The notes: generated by a model from the sequence alone, not told the origin. Shown: positions 50,872-60,540, numbered from the stretch's first letter. The stretch: DNA of 64,000 bases from JARRKU01 sp963675565 (GCA_963675565.2 CAXXYD010000004.1:248001-312000); one strand, 5' to 3'. Numbers and translations are program-made.

Positions 50872-51980
50872 CGCAAAACGGTCAACGCCTTGTGAACGAC
50901 CCCGTGCAGGGGAAAATGGTGGATTTTAGACCATGGGATCCACCGATATGCCTGCGGTCCCCGCAGATACACACGCCCGGACTGCCAGCGACATCTGAAA
51001 ACGTCCATATGAAGTTTGAAGTGGGTATAGGCATGGCGAACGCCAACCAGACGTTTCTCCACCGATACGGTCAGATTGACCGTCTCCTTGATCCCCCGCA
51101 CACAGGCTTCAGCAGGGTTATCACCCTGTTCCAGCGGACCCCCCGGAAGTTCCCACAACCCGCCAAGCAATCCGTTGTCCGGACGCTGGACAAGCAGAAT
51201 CTTTCCATTCTTTTCAACAGCCCCAACGGACCACCAGCGTTGCGGCAGTCGGGGCCGTGTTGCACGCCGGGGAAAAGCCGCAACCTGATCCGCCCCTAAG
51301 GCGCAGCACGCATCGGCAACCGGACAAAGACCACACCGCGGCTGCCGGGGCGTGCAGACCAGGGCACCCAACTCCATTACCGCCTGGTTGTGATCACCCG
51401 GATTGCGGCGATCCAAGAGGCGGGAGGCCAGATCCTGGAATACATTGTGGGTGGCTGTCTGATTTACCGGCAGATCAAGGCAAAACAACCGCGCCAGCAC
51501 CCGCTTGACATTGCCGTCCACAACCGCATGGCAGTGCCCGAGGGAAATGCTCGCCACTGCCGAAGCAATGTACGGCCCGACGCCCGGCAACGCAAGCCAG
51601 TCTGATCTCGATTCCGGAAATCGGCCGCGCATCTGACCTGAAACAATCCCGGCGCATCGGTGCATATTGCGGGCGCGGGAGTAATACCCCAAACCTTCCC
51701 ACAGCTTGAGAACCGTCTGCAGCCGTGCGCGGGCCAATGCATGTACATCGGGAAAGCGTTGCAGGAAGCGGTGATAATACGGCACTACGGTTTTCACCTG
51801 GGTCTGCTGCAGCATCACTTCGGAGGCCCATATACAGTAAGGGTCGGTGGTTCTGCGCCAGGGAAGATCCCGGCGATGAACGGCATACCAGTTCCCCAGG
51901 GAACGCCGGACCGCGTCAAAGGTGCCCGGTTCAACTGGCCGTGTTGCAGCGACTGTTTTGGATGGATCATTTTCCGGCAT
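50841..51980 (-). CDS. mutY: A/G-specific adenine glycosylase MutY
   Basis: 379 residues. It removes adenine mispaired with 8-oxoguanine. The N-terminal catalytic domain has Glu in SEVMLQQTQV, the helix-hairpin-helix LPGVGPYIASAV and the catalytic Asp in AVVDGNVKRVL. The [4Fe-4S] loop C-x6-C-x2-C-x5-C is seen in CTPRQPRCGLCPVADAC (about residues 214-230). The C-terminal NUDIX-like domain (KILLVQRPDNGLLGGLWELPGG) recognises 8-oxoG. It is convergent with the glycerophosphodiesterase gene, sharing 31 nt of 3' end. Confidence 0.93.
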   Translation of the reverse strand: MPENDPSKTVAATRPVEPGTFDAVRRSLGNWYAVHRRDLPWRRTTDPYCIWASEVMLQQTQVKTVVPYYHRFLQRFPDVHALARARLQTVLKLWEGLGYYSRARNMHRCAGIVSGQMRGRFPESRSDWLALPGVGPYIASAVASISLGHCHAVVDGNVKRVLARLFCLDLPVNQTATHNVFQDLASRLLDRRNPGDHNQAVMELGALVCTPRQPRCGLCPVADACCALGADQVAAFPRRATRPRLPQRWWSVGAVEKNGKILLVQRPDNGLLGGLWELPGGPLEQGDNPAEACVRGIKETVNLTVSVEKRLVGVRHAYTHFKLHMDVFRCRWQSGRVYLRGPQAYRWIPWSKIHHFPLHGVVHKALTVLRQDPSLSAVL

Positions 51981-52165
51981 AAACAGGAGCTACCACACTC
52001 CCGCCATGTTGGCCACCATAAGATTGACGACAGCTGACACCACCCCTCGGTCTTCTCCCATTGCGCAATGGTGAATAAAATCATTTCCGCTGCGTTAAAA
52101 GCTAAGGGCTGACAAAAAATGGTCGATAATGGATACTATCAACATATAAAACCGAAAGGACATTT

Positions 52166-53812
52166 ATGGCCCCCGTCAATCCCCTGCATTTCATTGAAGA
52201 ATTGCGTTTTGATATCCAAACCCGAGACAAGATAAAAGCAGGCCTCGTTCTGGCTCACTTTGAAGAGGTGGATGCCGCAACACAGAAAATGGCCCTGTAT
52301 GAGCTGAACAAGGCGGCCGACGACTTTGTCTTCCCGCTGCTGGTGGCCCTGCTGGCCGGCAAACCCCATTTGTCCGGCAGCCATCCCGACCTGAAAGAGA
52401 TCCTCTTTTCCAAGACGCTGGACCACCCCAAGGCCTTGACCAATCTTCTGATGCGCGAAACCAAGCCCAATCACCGTGCTTTGCTCGCCGAGATCGCGGG
52501 GGAGATCCGATTGGAGTCGGCCACCCCGATTCTGCTGGGTATTCTGAACGAAGAGCAGGATGAAAAAGTGCTGCGCGGCGCCATCAACGCGCTGGGCATG
52601 ATCGGAGAAGCCTCGGCCACCACCCCTGTTTCTGAATATCTATACTCGGGAAGCGTCGAGCTGATCATTGCCGCCATTCAGGCCTTGGGACTGCTGGGCA
52701 CACCCACGGCAATCCAGCGACTGGCCGAAAAGCTGGGTGCGGACAATGATCTGGACGACATGATTCTGAACGTATTTGCCGGCTCCCAGGAACCTGAAGC
52801 CCTGGAGCGGCTCAATGCCCTGTTTTCCGCCCAGCATGCTCACCTGCGCAATGCCGCCAAGCAGTACATGGCGGGTATCGGCCCCAAGGCGGTGCCTGTC
52901 CTGGTCCGCAATCTGCGCTATGACGACCCGGACCTGATCATCCATACCCTCAATGTACTGGGCGCCATCGGTGATGAATCCGCCATCCCGCCGATCCGCA
53001 AACTGCTCCATAACGAACCTAAAGACGCCAATGTCCGGTTTGCGGCCTATGAAGCCCTGGGAATGCTTCCCATGGCCAAAGGAGCCTTCGTTCTGGCCCA
53101 GGGGCTTCATGACCCGGTGGACAATGTGCGCTCCGCTGCGGCGGGGGCCATCAATCACAGCTACAATACCGTACTGGCCGCCGGCATCAAGAACATGATC
53201 CGCGACGAAGGCGGCACGGACCGCCCCATCAGCCGCACCATCATCGACACGGTGTGCGATACCATCTTTCTCGACCTCATGGAAGAAGAACTGTTCAGCG
53301 ATTTTGCCACAGGCTACCTGAGTCTCCAGGTGCATGCCGATACGCGCAACCATTTCCTTGGCCTGTTACGCGCCAATGGCTTCCATGAAGCGGCGGCTCG
53401 CATCGAAAAAGGGGTTTGCGAAAAAACAAGCAAGGCGCTCACCGTGTTTGCCGTGGATGACTCCAAGATGATTCTGAGCATCTACCGCAGTGTGCTGCAC
53501 AAACTGGGATGCGACCCGGTGCTGTTCGAATTTCCCGCCCAGGCCATGGATCAGGTCGGTGTACAAAAACCCGATTTTGTTTTTACCGATCTCAACATGC
53601 CGGACATCAACGGGGTGGAATTGACGCGGGCCATCCGCCGGAAGTATGATAAAGAGCGGCTTCCCATTGTGATGGTAACGACCCAGAACGAATGCCAGGA
53701 CAACGAGGCGGCCTACGCCGCCGGCGTCAACGACATCCTGCAAAAACCCTTCAACGAAGAGACGCTGCGCACGGCCATTGAGAAGCATCTGACGAACAAG
53801 CTGAAGAATTAG
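52166..53812 (+). CDS. HEAT-repeat protein with C-terminal response-regulator receiver
   Basis: 548 residues. Residues about 60-360 form a series of HEAT/PBS-lyase-type helical repeats (IRLESATPILLGILNEEQDEKVLRGAINALGMIGEASA... VRFAAYEALGML...VRSAAAGAINHSYN). A receiver domain occupies the last ~120 residues: VFAVDDSKMI acidic pair, phospho-acceptor Asp in FTDLNMPDINGVEL, Thr in MVTTQNE, Lys in ILQKPFN. The receiver is therefore at the C-terminus, the reverse of most response regulators, with a protein-binding scaffold as the other half. No kinase is adjacent. RBS GAAAGGA precedes the ATG. Confidence 0.85.
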   Translation: MAPVNPLHFIEELRFDIQTRDKIKAGLVLAHFEEVDAATQKMALYELNKAADDFVFPLLVALLAGKPHLSGSHPDLKEILFSKTLDHPKALTNLLMRETKPNHRALLAEIAGEIRLESATPILLGILNEEQDEKVLRGAINALGMIGEASATTPVSEYLYSGSVELIIAAIQALGLLGTPTAIQRLAEKLGADNDLDDMILNVFAGSQEPEALERLNALFSAQHAHLRNAAKQYMAGIGPKAVPVLVRNLRYDDPDLIIHTLNVLGAIGDESAIPPIRKLLHNEPKDANVRFAAYEALGMLPMAKGAFVLAQGLHDPVDNVRSAAAGAINHSYNTVLAAGIKNMIRDEGGTDRPISRTIIDTVCDTIFLDLMEEELFSDFATGYLSLQVHADTRNHFLGLLRANGFHEAAARIEKGVCEKTSKALTVFAVDDSKMILSIYRSVLHKLGCDPVLFEFPAQAMDQVGVQKPDFVFTDLNMPDINGVELTRAIRRKYDKERLPIVMVTTQNECQDNEAAYAAGVNDILQKPFNEETLRTAIEKHLTNKLKN

Positions 53813-53895
53813 AGATACGTTGCAACTCCAGGAAAATTGCACTTGCCGCCAGCCCGCATTAGACCATGGACCCTTCCCCGAGTCGGCGCCATCAT

Positions 53896-55107
53896 CTACT
53901 CATGCCTCAGGGCTTCGATGGGATCGAGGCGCGCGGCCATGCGCGCGGGAAAGTAGCCGAACACGATACCGACGGCTGCGGAGAAAAGGAAGGCCGCCGC
54001 CACGATTCCGGGATTCAGCACAAAGGGCACATCAAGCAGGCGGGCGCCCAGCCCTGCGGCGGCCAGGCCCAGAGCGATGCCGCCCAGGCCGCCGAAAGCG
54101 GCCAGCACCACCGCCTCGACCAAGAACTGCAACAGTACGTCTTTTTCCAGGGCTCCGATCGCCAGGCGCGTTCCGATTTCGCGCGTGCGTTCGGTGACTG
54201 ACACCAGCATGATGTTCATAATGCCGATGCCGCCCACCAGCAGACTCACCGCCGCCACGGCGCCAAGCAGCGCGGTCAGCACGCGCGTGGTGCCGGTTAA
54301 AGTGCTGATGATCTCTTTCATGTCCCGCACGTTGAAGTCGTCTTCCCTGCCGCCGGAGATACGGCGCCGTTGCCGCAGCAACCGCTCGATGTCGGCCTGG
54401 ACCTTTTCGGTGGCCACACCGTCGCGGGCCGAAACGAAAATGCGGCTGACATCCGTGTTGCCCGCAATGCGGCGCTGAAAGGTCCGGAGTGGAACCAGCA
54501 CAAAATCGTCCTGGTCGGTGCCGAAGCTGGAATGCCCCTTGCCGGCGAGCACGCCCACCACTTTAAAGGTGATCCGGCCCAACCGGATGCTGGCTCCGAG
54601 GGCATTCGCGCCGCCGAAAAGCTCTCGGCGCACGGTCGCCCCCAACAGGCAGACCGCCTGGCCGGCGCGCATTTCGCTGTTGCTGAAAAGGCGGCCTTCG
54701 TCCAAAGACCAGTCACGAACCACAACGAAATCATTGGTGCTGCCGGTCACCTGCGTAGACCAGTTGGTGTTGCCGGAAATGGCCTGAACGGACTGCGACG
54801 CGGATGGGGCTGCGGCTCGCACACCGGCAACTTCGGCTGCAATGGCCGCTGCGTCGGCCGCCGTAAAAGGCGGTGCGCTGGAGCGCACCCCCCCGGGTCC
54901 ATGAAATCCCTGGCCGGTGTGCACCTGCAGCATGTTACTGCCCAGTTTGGCAATATCACCGGTGACCTTTGCCGTGGCGCCGCCGCCCAAGGTAACCATG
55001 GTGATCACTGCCGCCACCCCGATGACAATACCCAGTACGGTCAGCGACGAACGCAGTACGTTGCGCCGGATTGCGCGTTGCGCCAGCAGATAGGTCTCCC
55101 AGAGCAT
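53896..55107 (-). CDS. MacB-type ABC transporter permease
   Basis: 403 residues. One N-terminal transmembrane helix (SSLTVLGIVIGVAAVITMVTLG), a ~230-residue periplasmic MacB_PCD domain, and three C-terminal helices within the FtsX domain (LLGAVAAVSLLVGGIGIMNIMLVSVTERTREIGTRLAIGA... LGLAAAGLGARLL... AFLFSAAVGIVFGYFPARMAARLDPIEALRHE). This is the MacB topology, with the ATPase as a separate gene. It is the last gene of the efflux operon and overlaps the ATPase gene by 1 nt. With the adaptor and outer-membrane factor it should form a tripartite exporter. Confidence 0.88.
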   Translation of the reverse strand: MLWETYLLAQRAIRRNVLRSSLTVLGIVIGVAAVITMVTLGGGATAKVTGDIAKLGSNMLQVHTGQGFHGPGGVRSSAPPFTAADAAAIAAEVAGVRAAAPSASQSVQAISGNTNWSTQVTGSTNDFVVVRDWSLDEGRLFSNSEMRAGQAVCLLGATVRRELFGGANALGASIRLGRITFKVVGVLAGKGHSSFGTDQDDFVLVPLRTFQRRIAGNTDVSRIFVSARDGVATEKVQADIERLLRQRRRISGGREDDFNVRDMKEIISTLTGTTRVLTALLGAVAAVSLLVGGIGIMNIMLVSVTERTREIGTRLAIGALEKDVLLQFLVEAVVLAAFGGLGGIALGLAAAGLGARLLDVPFVLNPGIVAAAFLFSAAVGIVFGYFPARMAARLDPIEALRHE

Positions 55108-55835
55108 TACGACAACCTCCCTTCGAGGCCACTGTCTTCGATGCGGCCGTCCAGAAAGTGGATCCGTCGGCCGGCATAAGCGGCCATCTCGCTCTCATGG
55201 GTGACCATGACAATGGTGAGGCCCTGTTCGCGGTTGAACCGGGTGAGCAGTTCCATGATTTCAGCACTGCGAGCCGAATCGAGGTTGCCTGTCGGTTCGT
55301 CGGCCAGCAACACCTGGGGAGTACTGACGATGGCCCGGGCGATGGCCACCCGCTGCTGCTGTCCCCCGGAAAGTTCCCCCGGCGTGCGGTGCTCCCAACC
55401 GGTCAGCCCCACCGCAGCCAGGGCCGCTGCTGCACTGCGACGCCGCAGGCCAACAGGGACACCGCGGTAAATCAGAGGCAATTCAACATTTTCAAGCGCC
55501 GAGGTTCGGTTGAGCAGGTTGAACCCCTGGAAAACAAACCCGAGATAGTGTCGTCGCAGCAGCGCACGCTGGTCGCGATTCAAAAGCCCCACATCGACGC
55601 TCCCGAACATATAGCGGCCGCCGGTGGGAACATCCAGGCAGCCCAGAATGTTCATACAGGTGGATTTGCCCGAACCGCTGGGGCCCATCACTGCCACAAA
55701 CTCACCCCTGGCGATGGTCAAATCGATTCCATCCAGGGCACGCATGGCGGCCCGGCCCTCGCCGTATATCCGGGTCACCCCCCTGAGGGAGATGAAGGCA
55801 CCCGGCTCAGTTTTCTTGCCCGTGGAATCGGTCAT
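55107..55835 (-). CDS. MacB/LolD-type ABC transporter ATPase
   Basis: 242 residues. Walker A GPSGSGKST (about 50-58), Q-loop FQGFNLL, signature LSGGQQQR (about 152-159), Walker B VLLADEPTG and H-loop THE. It powers the MacB-type permease encoded directly downstream (shared 1-nt overlap). It lies between the adaptor and permease genes in the four-gene efflux operon. All ATPase motifs are intact. Confidence 0.92.
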   Translation of the reverse strand: MTDSTGKKTEPGAFISLRGVTRIYGEGRAAMRALDGIDLTIARGEFVAVMGPSGSGKSTCMNILGCLDVPTGGRYMFGSVDVGLLNRDQRALLRRHYLGFVFQGFNLLNRTSALENVELPLIYRGVPVGLRRRSAAAALAAVGLTGWEHRTPGELSGGQQQRVAIARAIVSTPQVLLADEPTGNLDSARSAEIMELLTRFNREQGLTIVMVTHESEMAAYAGRRIHFLDGRIEDSGLEGRLS

Positions 55836-57118
55836 CGCTTCACGCTGACGGCATCAACCACTACAGCCGCGCCGACGTCTAAATCGCCGCCGGTTATCGC
55901 TGTGCGGACACCATCGCTGACGCCCGTGGTGACGCGCACGGGTACCGGCCGCTCTTCTTTGAGGACCCATACGCGCCGGTTTTTTTCATCGGCCGCACCG
56001 GCAGGGGCCTTGCGACTGCCATTTCTGGGCCGGCGTGGCATCAGCATTCCCACCAGTCCCCGCCGCTGCGTGGCCGGCTCTTGCAGGGACGGAACAAAAC
56101 GCAGTGCGGCATTGGGCACCAGCAGCGCATCGTGAACGGCATCCACCGTAATTTCGGCAGTTGCCGTCATGCCGGGCCGCAGGAGCAAGTCCGGATTGTC
56201 CAGCGCCAGCACGGTCTTATAGGTAACCACACCGTTGGTGGTCTGAGAACCGTAGCGGACCTGTTTAATGCGGGCATAAAAGGTGTCGTCCGGGTAGGCA
56301 TCGACCCTGAAAACGGCCGGCTGTCCGGCGTTGACCCGCCCCACATCGGCCTCGTCCACATCCACTACCAGATCCATCTGGGTCAGGTCCTCGGCCAGGG
56401 TGAACAGGACCGGCGCCTGCAGCGAAGCCGCCACAGTCTGACCCGGATCCACATTCCGGGACAAGACAATGCCCTTGACCGGTGAAATGATCACCGTTTT
56501 GGCCAAATCGGTCTCATCAGCCGTTAATCCGGCCTGCGCCTCCTCAATTGAGGCCTTCGCGCTGAGTTCGTCGGCCACAGCCCGTTCCAGGGCGGCTTCA
56601 GCGGCCTCTAAATCGGTGGCGGATACCAGCCGCCCTCCGGAGCTCTGGCTGGCCTGCCGCAGTCGGGATAAATTCTGACGCTGCTCTCTTACTGTGGCTC
56701 GGGCTTGCTGCAGTCGGGCATGGGCCGCTTCCAAGGCGGCCCTGGAGCTGCGCACGGCGGCCTCGAACTTAGTGTCGTCCAGGCGGGCCAGGGGCTGACC
56801 CACCCGAACCTGATCGTTGAAGTCTACCAGGACGGTCCGGACGATACCGGAAAGCTCGCTGCCGACCTCCACTTCGTTGGTGGGGGCCAGGTTGCCCGTG
56901 GCCGTCACGGTCACCGTCAAATCGCCTCGAACCGTTTCCGTCGTCCTGTATTCAAGTGCGCTGCCTTGAGGCCGTAAAACCCACCATAGCCCGGCAGAAA
57001 ACATCGCCAGCAGCAACAGGACAACGCTGAACCAGCGCTTGAAACGACGTTTTCCCCGATCTGCACCGTCAATGCCGATGGTCTGTTCGATGGATGGATC
57101 GCTTTGATTGAATGGCAT
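55832..57118 (-). CDS. MacA/HlyD-type periplasmic adaptor protein
   Basis: 428 residues. N-terminal membrane anchor WFSVVLLLLAMFSAGLWWVL. A biotinyl-lipoyl-like half-motif (TATGNLAPTNEVEVGSELSGIVRTVLVDFNDQVRVGQPLARLDD) comes next, then a coiled-coil hairpin (RSSRAALEAAHARLQQARATVREQRQNLSR...). The second lipoyl half (SPVKGIVLSRNVDPGQTVAA) and a beta-barrel domain follow. It connects the inner-membrane ABC pump to the outer-membrane factor. It overlaps the ATPase gene by 4 nt and the upstream outer-membrane-factor gene by 1 nt. Confidence 0.9.
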   Translation of the reverse strand: MPFNQSDPSIEQTIGIDGADRGKRRFKRWFSVVLLLLAMFSAGLWWVLRPQGSALEYRTTETVRGDLTVTVTATGNLAPTNEVEVGSELSGIVRTVLVDFNDQVRVGQPLARLDDTKFEAAVRSSRAALEAAHARLQQARATVREQRQNLSRLRQASQSSGGRLVSATDLEAAEAALERAVADELSAKASIEEAQAGLTADETDLAKTVIISPVKGIVLSRNVDPGQTVAASLQAPVLFTLAEDLTQMDLVVDVDEADVGRVNAGQPAVFRVDAYPDDTFYARIKQVRYGSQTTNGVVTYKTVLALDNPDLLLRPGMTATAEITVDAVHDALLVPNAALRFVPSLQEPATQRRGLVGMLMPRRPRNGSRKAPAGAADEKNRRVWVLKEERPVPVRVTTGVSDGVRTAITGGDLDVGAAVVVDAVSVKR

Positions 57119-58701
57119 CAGAATTCCCCCTTGTCTTGCCCGATGGGTGCAACGCTGGACGTCTGAAATCCCAGCGGAGCCCAGCCGCCCCCGAGGGCCT
57201 TGTACAGCCGGACCAGGTTAGTGGTCACGGTTCCTTCGCTTTGGGCCACCTGGTCCTGGAAGGATAAGAGCGAACGCTGGGCCTCCAGCACGTTGTCGAA
57301 GCTCACCAGGCCCGCCTTAAACTGATCTTGAGCCAGCAGTGCCGCCCGGTCGGCCGCATCCATACCGATCTGCAGCGCCCGCCGGCGAACCTGCTCGCCG
57401 GCGTAAGCCACCAGCGCGTTTTCCACCTCTTCCAGGGCACTGAGCACGGCCGCTTCATACTGGGCCAGCATCTGTTCCTGCAGGGCGGTCTGGACATCAA
57501 TGTTGCGGCGAATAGCGCCCGCATCGAAAAGGTTCCAGCTGACGCCGGGACCGATACGCCACGTCCGGCTGGCGCTTTCAAACAGCTCGCCGGCCTTGGA
57601 GGCCTCGAGTCCGATGGAACCGCTGAGGCGAAACTTGGGGTAAAGTTCGGCGGTGGCCACCCCAATCCGGGCGGTCTGGGCCGCCAGCCGGTATTCGGCC
57701 GCGCGCACGTCGGGGCGCTGCCGCAGCGCATCGGCCGGTACACCGACGGCCACGGTCAACGGCGTTCGCGGGATCGGCCGCGGACCCGATAGTTGAAGGT
57801 GCAACGCACCGGGGGCCTCACCCACCAGCACGGCCAGCCGGTTTGCGGCTTCCGCCAGGCCGGTTTCCAAATCCGGAATCTGTGAACGGATGCTGGCCAG
57901 GTTATATTGCGCCTGCTGCACCGCCAGCTCATCGCTGAGCCCGGACGCGAAGCGCGTGCGGGCTAGCTGGAAGGTTTCTTCGCGGCTTTTGAGGTTGGAT
58001 TCGGCCACTTGCAAGCGCCTCTGGTAGGTGCGCATCTCCACGTAATTGAGGGCCAACTCCGCCGTCAGACTCACCAAAACGTCGCGCAGGTCTTGTCGGC
58101 TGGCCGCCAATTCGGCGTCGGCGGCTTCCACCGCCCGGCGGGTGCCCCCGAAAACGTCCAATTCCCACGCGGCATCAAAGCCGGCGGCGAAGATCTCGCT
58201 AACCCGGCCGCTGCCGTTGTTCTCGCTGCTGCGGCTCTTGCTGGCGGAGCCCGTAGCATCGACGGTCGGGAACCGATCGGCCTGCGCCCCCCCACGTCGG
58301 GCGCGGGCCTCGCGCAGCCGCGCACGCGCTTCCTTGAGATCGCTATTGCCGGCAACCGCACGGGCCATGAGATCAGAAAGCTGTGCATCGCCGAGCACCC
58401 GCCACCATTCGGCCAGCAGCCGGGAATCGGCTGGCTCGGCGGTCACGCCGTTCGGCATGGCGGCATGCCAGCGGGCCGGAGAATCGGACGGCGGCGGTAC
58501 AAAATCCGGGCCCACCGGTGCACAAGCACTGAACACCAGCACACTGAACAGCACCTGGGCAATGGGAACAATCGCGCCGGAGACACGCAACAAGGCCGTT
58601 ATTGTGGGCCTTTGCCGACCCGCATCGACTACAAAACGTCCGCCCGGCATTGGTCCGTGGACCGGTGGCTTTTTGGATGGGTTGAACCGGCAAAATCCCA
58701 T
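57118..58701 (-). CDS. Outer-membrane efflux lipoprotein (NodT/OprM family)
   Basis: 527 residues as written. The lipobox LVFSAC near residue 60 suggests the true start may be later. Two OEP repeats are typical of TolC-like channels: LSDLMARAVAGNSDLKEARARLREARARRGG and the C-terminal LAQYEAAVLSALEEVENALVAYAGEQVRR...LLAQDQFKAGLVSFDNVLEAQRSLLSFQDQ. It forms the outer-membrane exit duct for the MacAB-like pump encoded downstream. First gene of the efflux operon, divergent from the TetR/CecR-type regulator. Confidence 0.88.
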   Translation of the reverse strand: MGFCRFNPSKKPPVHGPMPGGRFVVDAGRQRPTITALLRVSGAIVPIAQVLFSVLVFSACAPVGPDFVPPPSDSPARWHAAMPNGVTAEPADSRLLAEWWRVLGDAQLSDLMARAVAGNSDLKEARARLREARARRGGAQADRFPTVDATGSASKSRSSENNGSGRVSEIFAAGFDAAWELDVFGGTRRAVEAADAELAASRQDLRDVLVSLTAELALNYVEMRTYQRRLQVAESNLKSREETFQLARTRFASGLSDELAVQQAQYNLASIRSQIPDLETGLAEAANRLAVLVGEAPGALHLQLSGPRPIPRTPLTVAVGVPADALRQRPDVRAAEYRLAAQTARIGVATAELYPKFRLSGSIGLEASKAGELFESASRTWRIGPGVSWNLFDAGAIRRNIDVQTALQEQMLAQYEAAVLSALEEVENALVAYAGEQVRRRALQIGMDAADRAALLAQDQFKAGLVSFDNVLEAQRSLLSFQDQVAQSEGTVTTNLVRLYKALGGGWAPLGFQTSSVAPIGQDKGEF

Positions 58702-58777
58702 AGGCTATCCCCTGGAAACGTTAGATCGGCATACAGACCGTGCAATGAAAATATAGACGCCTTGGGTAGCATATTGG

Positions 58778-58806
58778 TTGACAATACTAAATAGAAATTT
58801 TAAATA
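58778..58806 (+). promoter_or_regulatory. Sigma-70 promoter of the TetR-family regulator
   Basis: TTGACA (58778-58783), a 17-nt spacer and TAAATA (58801-58806) in an AT-rich intergenic region. The divergent efflux operon shares this region, so a repressor bound here could control both directions. Confidence 0.55.
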
Positions 58807-58824
58807 ACCGATTAAATTATAAGA

Positions 58825-58834
58825 GGAGCGCTCC
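58825..58834 (+). promoter_or_regulatory. Palindrome covering the regulator's ribosome-binding site
   Basis: GGAGCGCTCC, a perfect 10-nt palindrome containing the GGAG site, 3 nt before the start codon. It could bind protein or pair intermolecularly. Confidence 0.35.
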
Positions 58835-58837
58835 ATA

Positions 58838-59506
58838 ATGCCCCTTAGAGAAGACGGCCATAAATCACGGAAGCGGCTGCTGGAGGCCGCCTGTATACTT
58901 TTTTCCGAAAAAGGGTATCGGGCCACACGGGTAAGAGACATATGCCGCCGGGCAGGCACCAATGCCGCGTCGGTCAATTATTACTTCGGTGACAAAGCCT
59001 CGCTTTACGTGGCTGCCTGGCGCCGGTCCTTCGAAAAAGGTGCCCCGGCAGATACCGGGCACAGTGCTGCCGACGAAACAAAATCCCCTGAAAATCACCT
59101 GCGTGAGCACATCCACCATCTGGTAATGGAATTCAGCAACCGCGGCAAAATCGGGCAGCTCAACCGGCTATACTTGATGGAAATGATCAATCCCACCGGC
59201 CTGATCGATGCGATCTGGCAGGAAATGGTCACGCCAAGGCGGCAGCGGATGTTGACCATCATCCGCGCTATCATTGGCCCGCAAGCCAGCCAGGAAACGC
59301 TTTTCTTTTGCGAAATGAGCGTGATCAACCAATGCCGTATTTTCTTGACCCTCACTCCCAACGCACTGGGGTTTCTTTTCGGTCAGCCATTATCTGTCGA
59401 ACTCACCGAGCGCATTGCCGACCATATCACCCGTTTTTCCCTCAACGGGATGAACGCCATGGCCATGGGGGCTGAAAAACTTCCGGGCAGCACTCCTGCG
59501 GTTTGA
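58838..59506 (+). CDS. TetR-family regulator, CecR-like (DUF1956)
   Basis: 222 residues. N-terminal helix-turn-helix RVRDICRRAGTNAASVNYYFGDKASLY (about residues 27-53) with the NYYF signature of the TetR family. The C-terminal region resembles the DUF1956 domain of CecR, which in E. coli controls an ABC efflux system. It is divergent from the four-gene efflux operon, so local repression of that pump is the obvious role. The inducer is unknown. Confidence 0.85.
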   Translation: MPLREDGHKSRKRLLEAACILFSEKGYRATRVRDICRRAGTNAASVNYYFGDKASLYVAAWRRSFEKGAPADTGHSAADETKSPENHLREHIHHLVMEFSNRGKIGQLNRLYLMEMINPTGLIDAIWQEMVTPRRQRMLTIIRAIIGPQASQETLFFCEMSVINQCRIFLTLTPNALGFLFGQPLSVELTERIADHITRFSLNGMNAMAMGAEKLPGSTPAV

Positions 59507-59724
59507 ACCGGCACACCGGCCGCCGGAAGGACAAAATCTGTGCTTTTACCGCACCCCTCCGACAGATCACGGCGAAAGCTTAAATAATCTCCGCGGTCTA
59601 TTTTAACAGTTCCCGTCCAACCACTTGTAAGTTTTAGATTTTCATACTTTATATGAGCTGGCCCAAAGCCGGTGTCGTACAATCAAAGAAAATTTCAACT
59701 CCACCCTGAACTGACGGCACCCCC

Positions 59725-60540
59725 CTATCCGCAGCCGCCGATTGCCTTGATCAGCACCTGCATATGGGCTTTTTCAGCCTGGGCGATGGTCAAAAAAGCC
59801 TCTCGTGCGTCCGGCGCCGGACTGCGCTCGGCCATGGTCCGGTAAAGGTCGAAAGCGGCATATTCGATTCGCAGGGCCAGTTCGATCAGCGGGATACAGG
59901 CCGCGCCCTGAACGGCCGCTGCCTGGTCCACCGCTTTTTCAAACGGCAGGCCGCCTTCAAGTACGTCCCCGCCAAGACCGGCGAATACCGTATCAAAATC
60001 CGGCGCATGACGGGTCATCTGCTTCCAGAAGTGGTAAACGGTTCTGGCGTGGCCGATCTCGGCCCTGGACAGGCGACCGAAGACATCCGACCAATCCTCT
60101 CCGGCATATATTTTCTGAACATGCATATAGAAATTCAGTGCACCTTTTTCCAGGTTCATGGCCCTTTTGAGCATATCCGCCGGAGGAGCCTGCACGTCAA
60201 ACAGGTCAACCCGCGGATAGTCTTGGGCCAATCCACCGTCCCAGGCCAGGATTCCACCGGCCAGATTATAGATCCGGCCTCCGGCGATGGCTTCATCCTC
60301 CACCATTGAAGCGGCCGCCATGGATCGGGCCCCGCTGCGGCAGTAAAAGACCAGATCCTGGTCACGCGGCAGGGCGGACATGGATTGCACCAGCTCCGGC
60401 AGGGGCATCAAACGCGCTCCCGGAATGTGGGACGCCTCATACTCCCCCGGCTGGCGGACATCCACCAGTCGGTAGGACGTTTCCCGTTGGGATTGGATGA
60501 ACCGCCGCAGGGCCTCGGGGGTCAAGTCTTGAATTGTCAT
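59725..60540 (-). CDS. Rhodanese domain fused to a ferritin-like/rubrerythrin domain
   Basis: 271 residues. Residues about 1-105 form a rhodanese domain (LVDVRQPGEYEASHIPGA; active-site Cys in FYCRSGARS). Residues about 125-270 form a four-helix ferritin-like domain with di-iron-type ligands (MNLEKGALNFYMHV, LSRAEIGHARTVY, LALRIEYAAFDLYRTM, AQAEKAHMQVLIKA). Such fusions occur in anaerobes and may join sulfur transfer with oxidant defence. No obvious partner sits beside it; it has its own gene unit. Confidence 0.85.
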   Translation of the reverse strand: MTIQDLTPEALRRFIQSQRETSYRLVDVRQPGEYEASHIPGARLMPLPELVQSMSALPRDQDLVFYCRSGARSMAAASMVEDEAIAGGRIYNLAGGILAWDGGLAQDYPRVDLFDVQAPPADMLKRAMNLEKGALNFYMHVQKIYAGEDWSDVFGRLSRAEIGHARTVYHFWKQMTRHAPDFDTVFAGLGGDVLEGGLPFEKAVDQAAAVQGAACIPLIELALRIEYAAFDLYRTMAERSPAPDAREAFLTIAQAEKAHMQVLIKAIGGCG

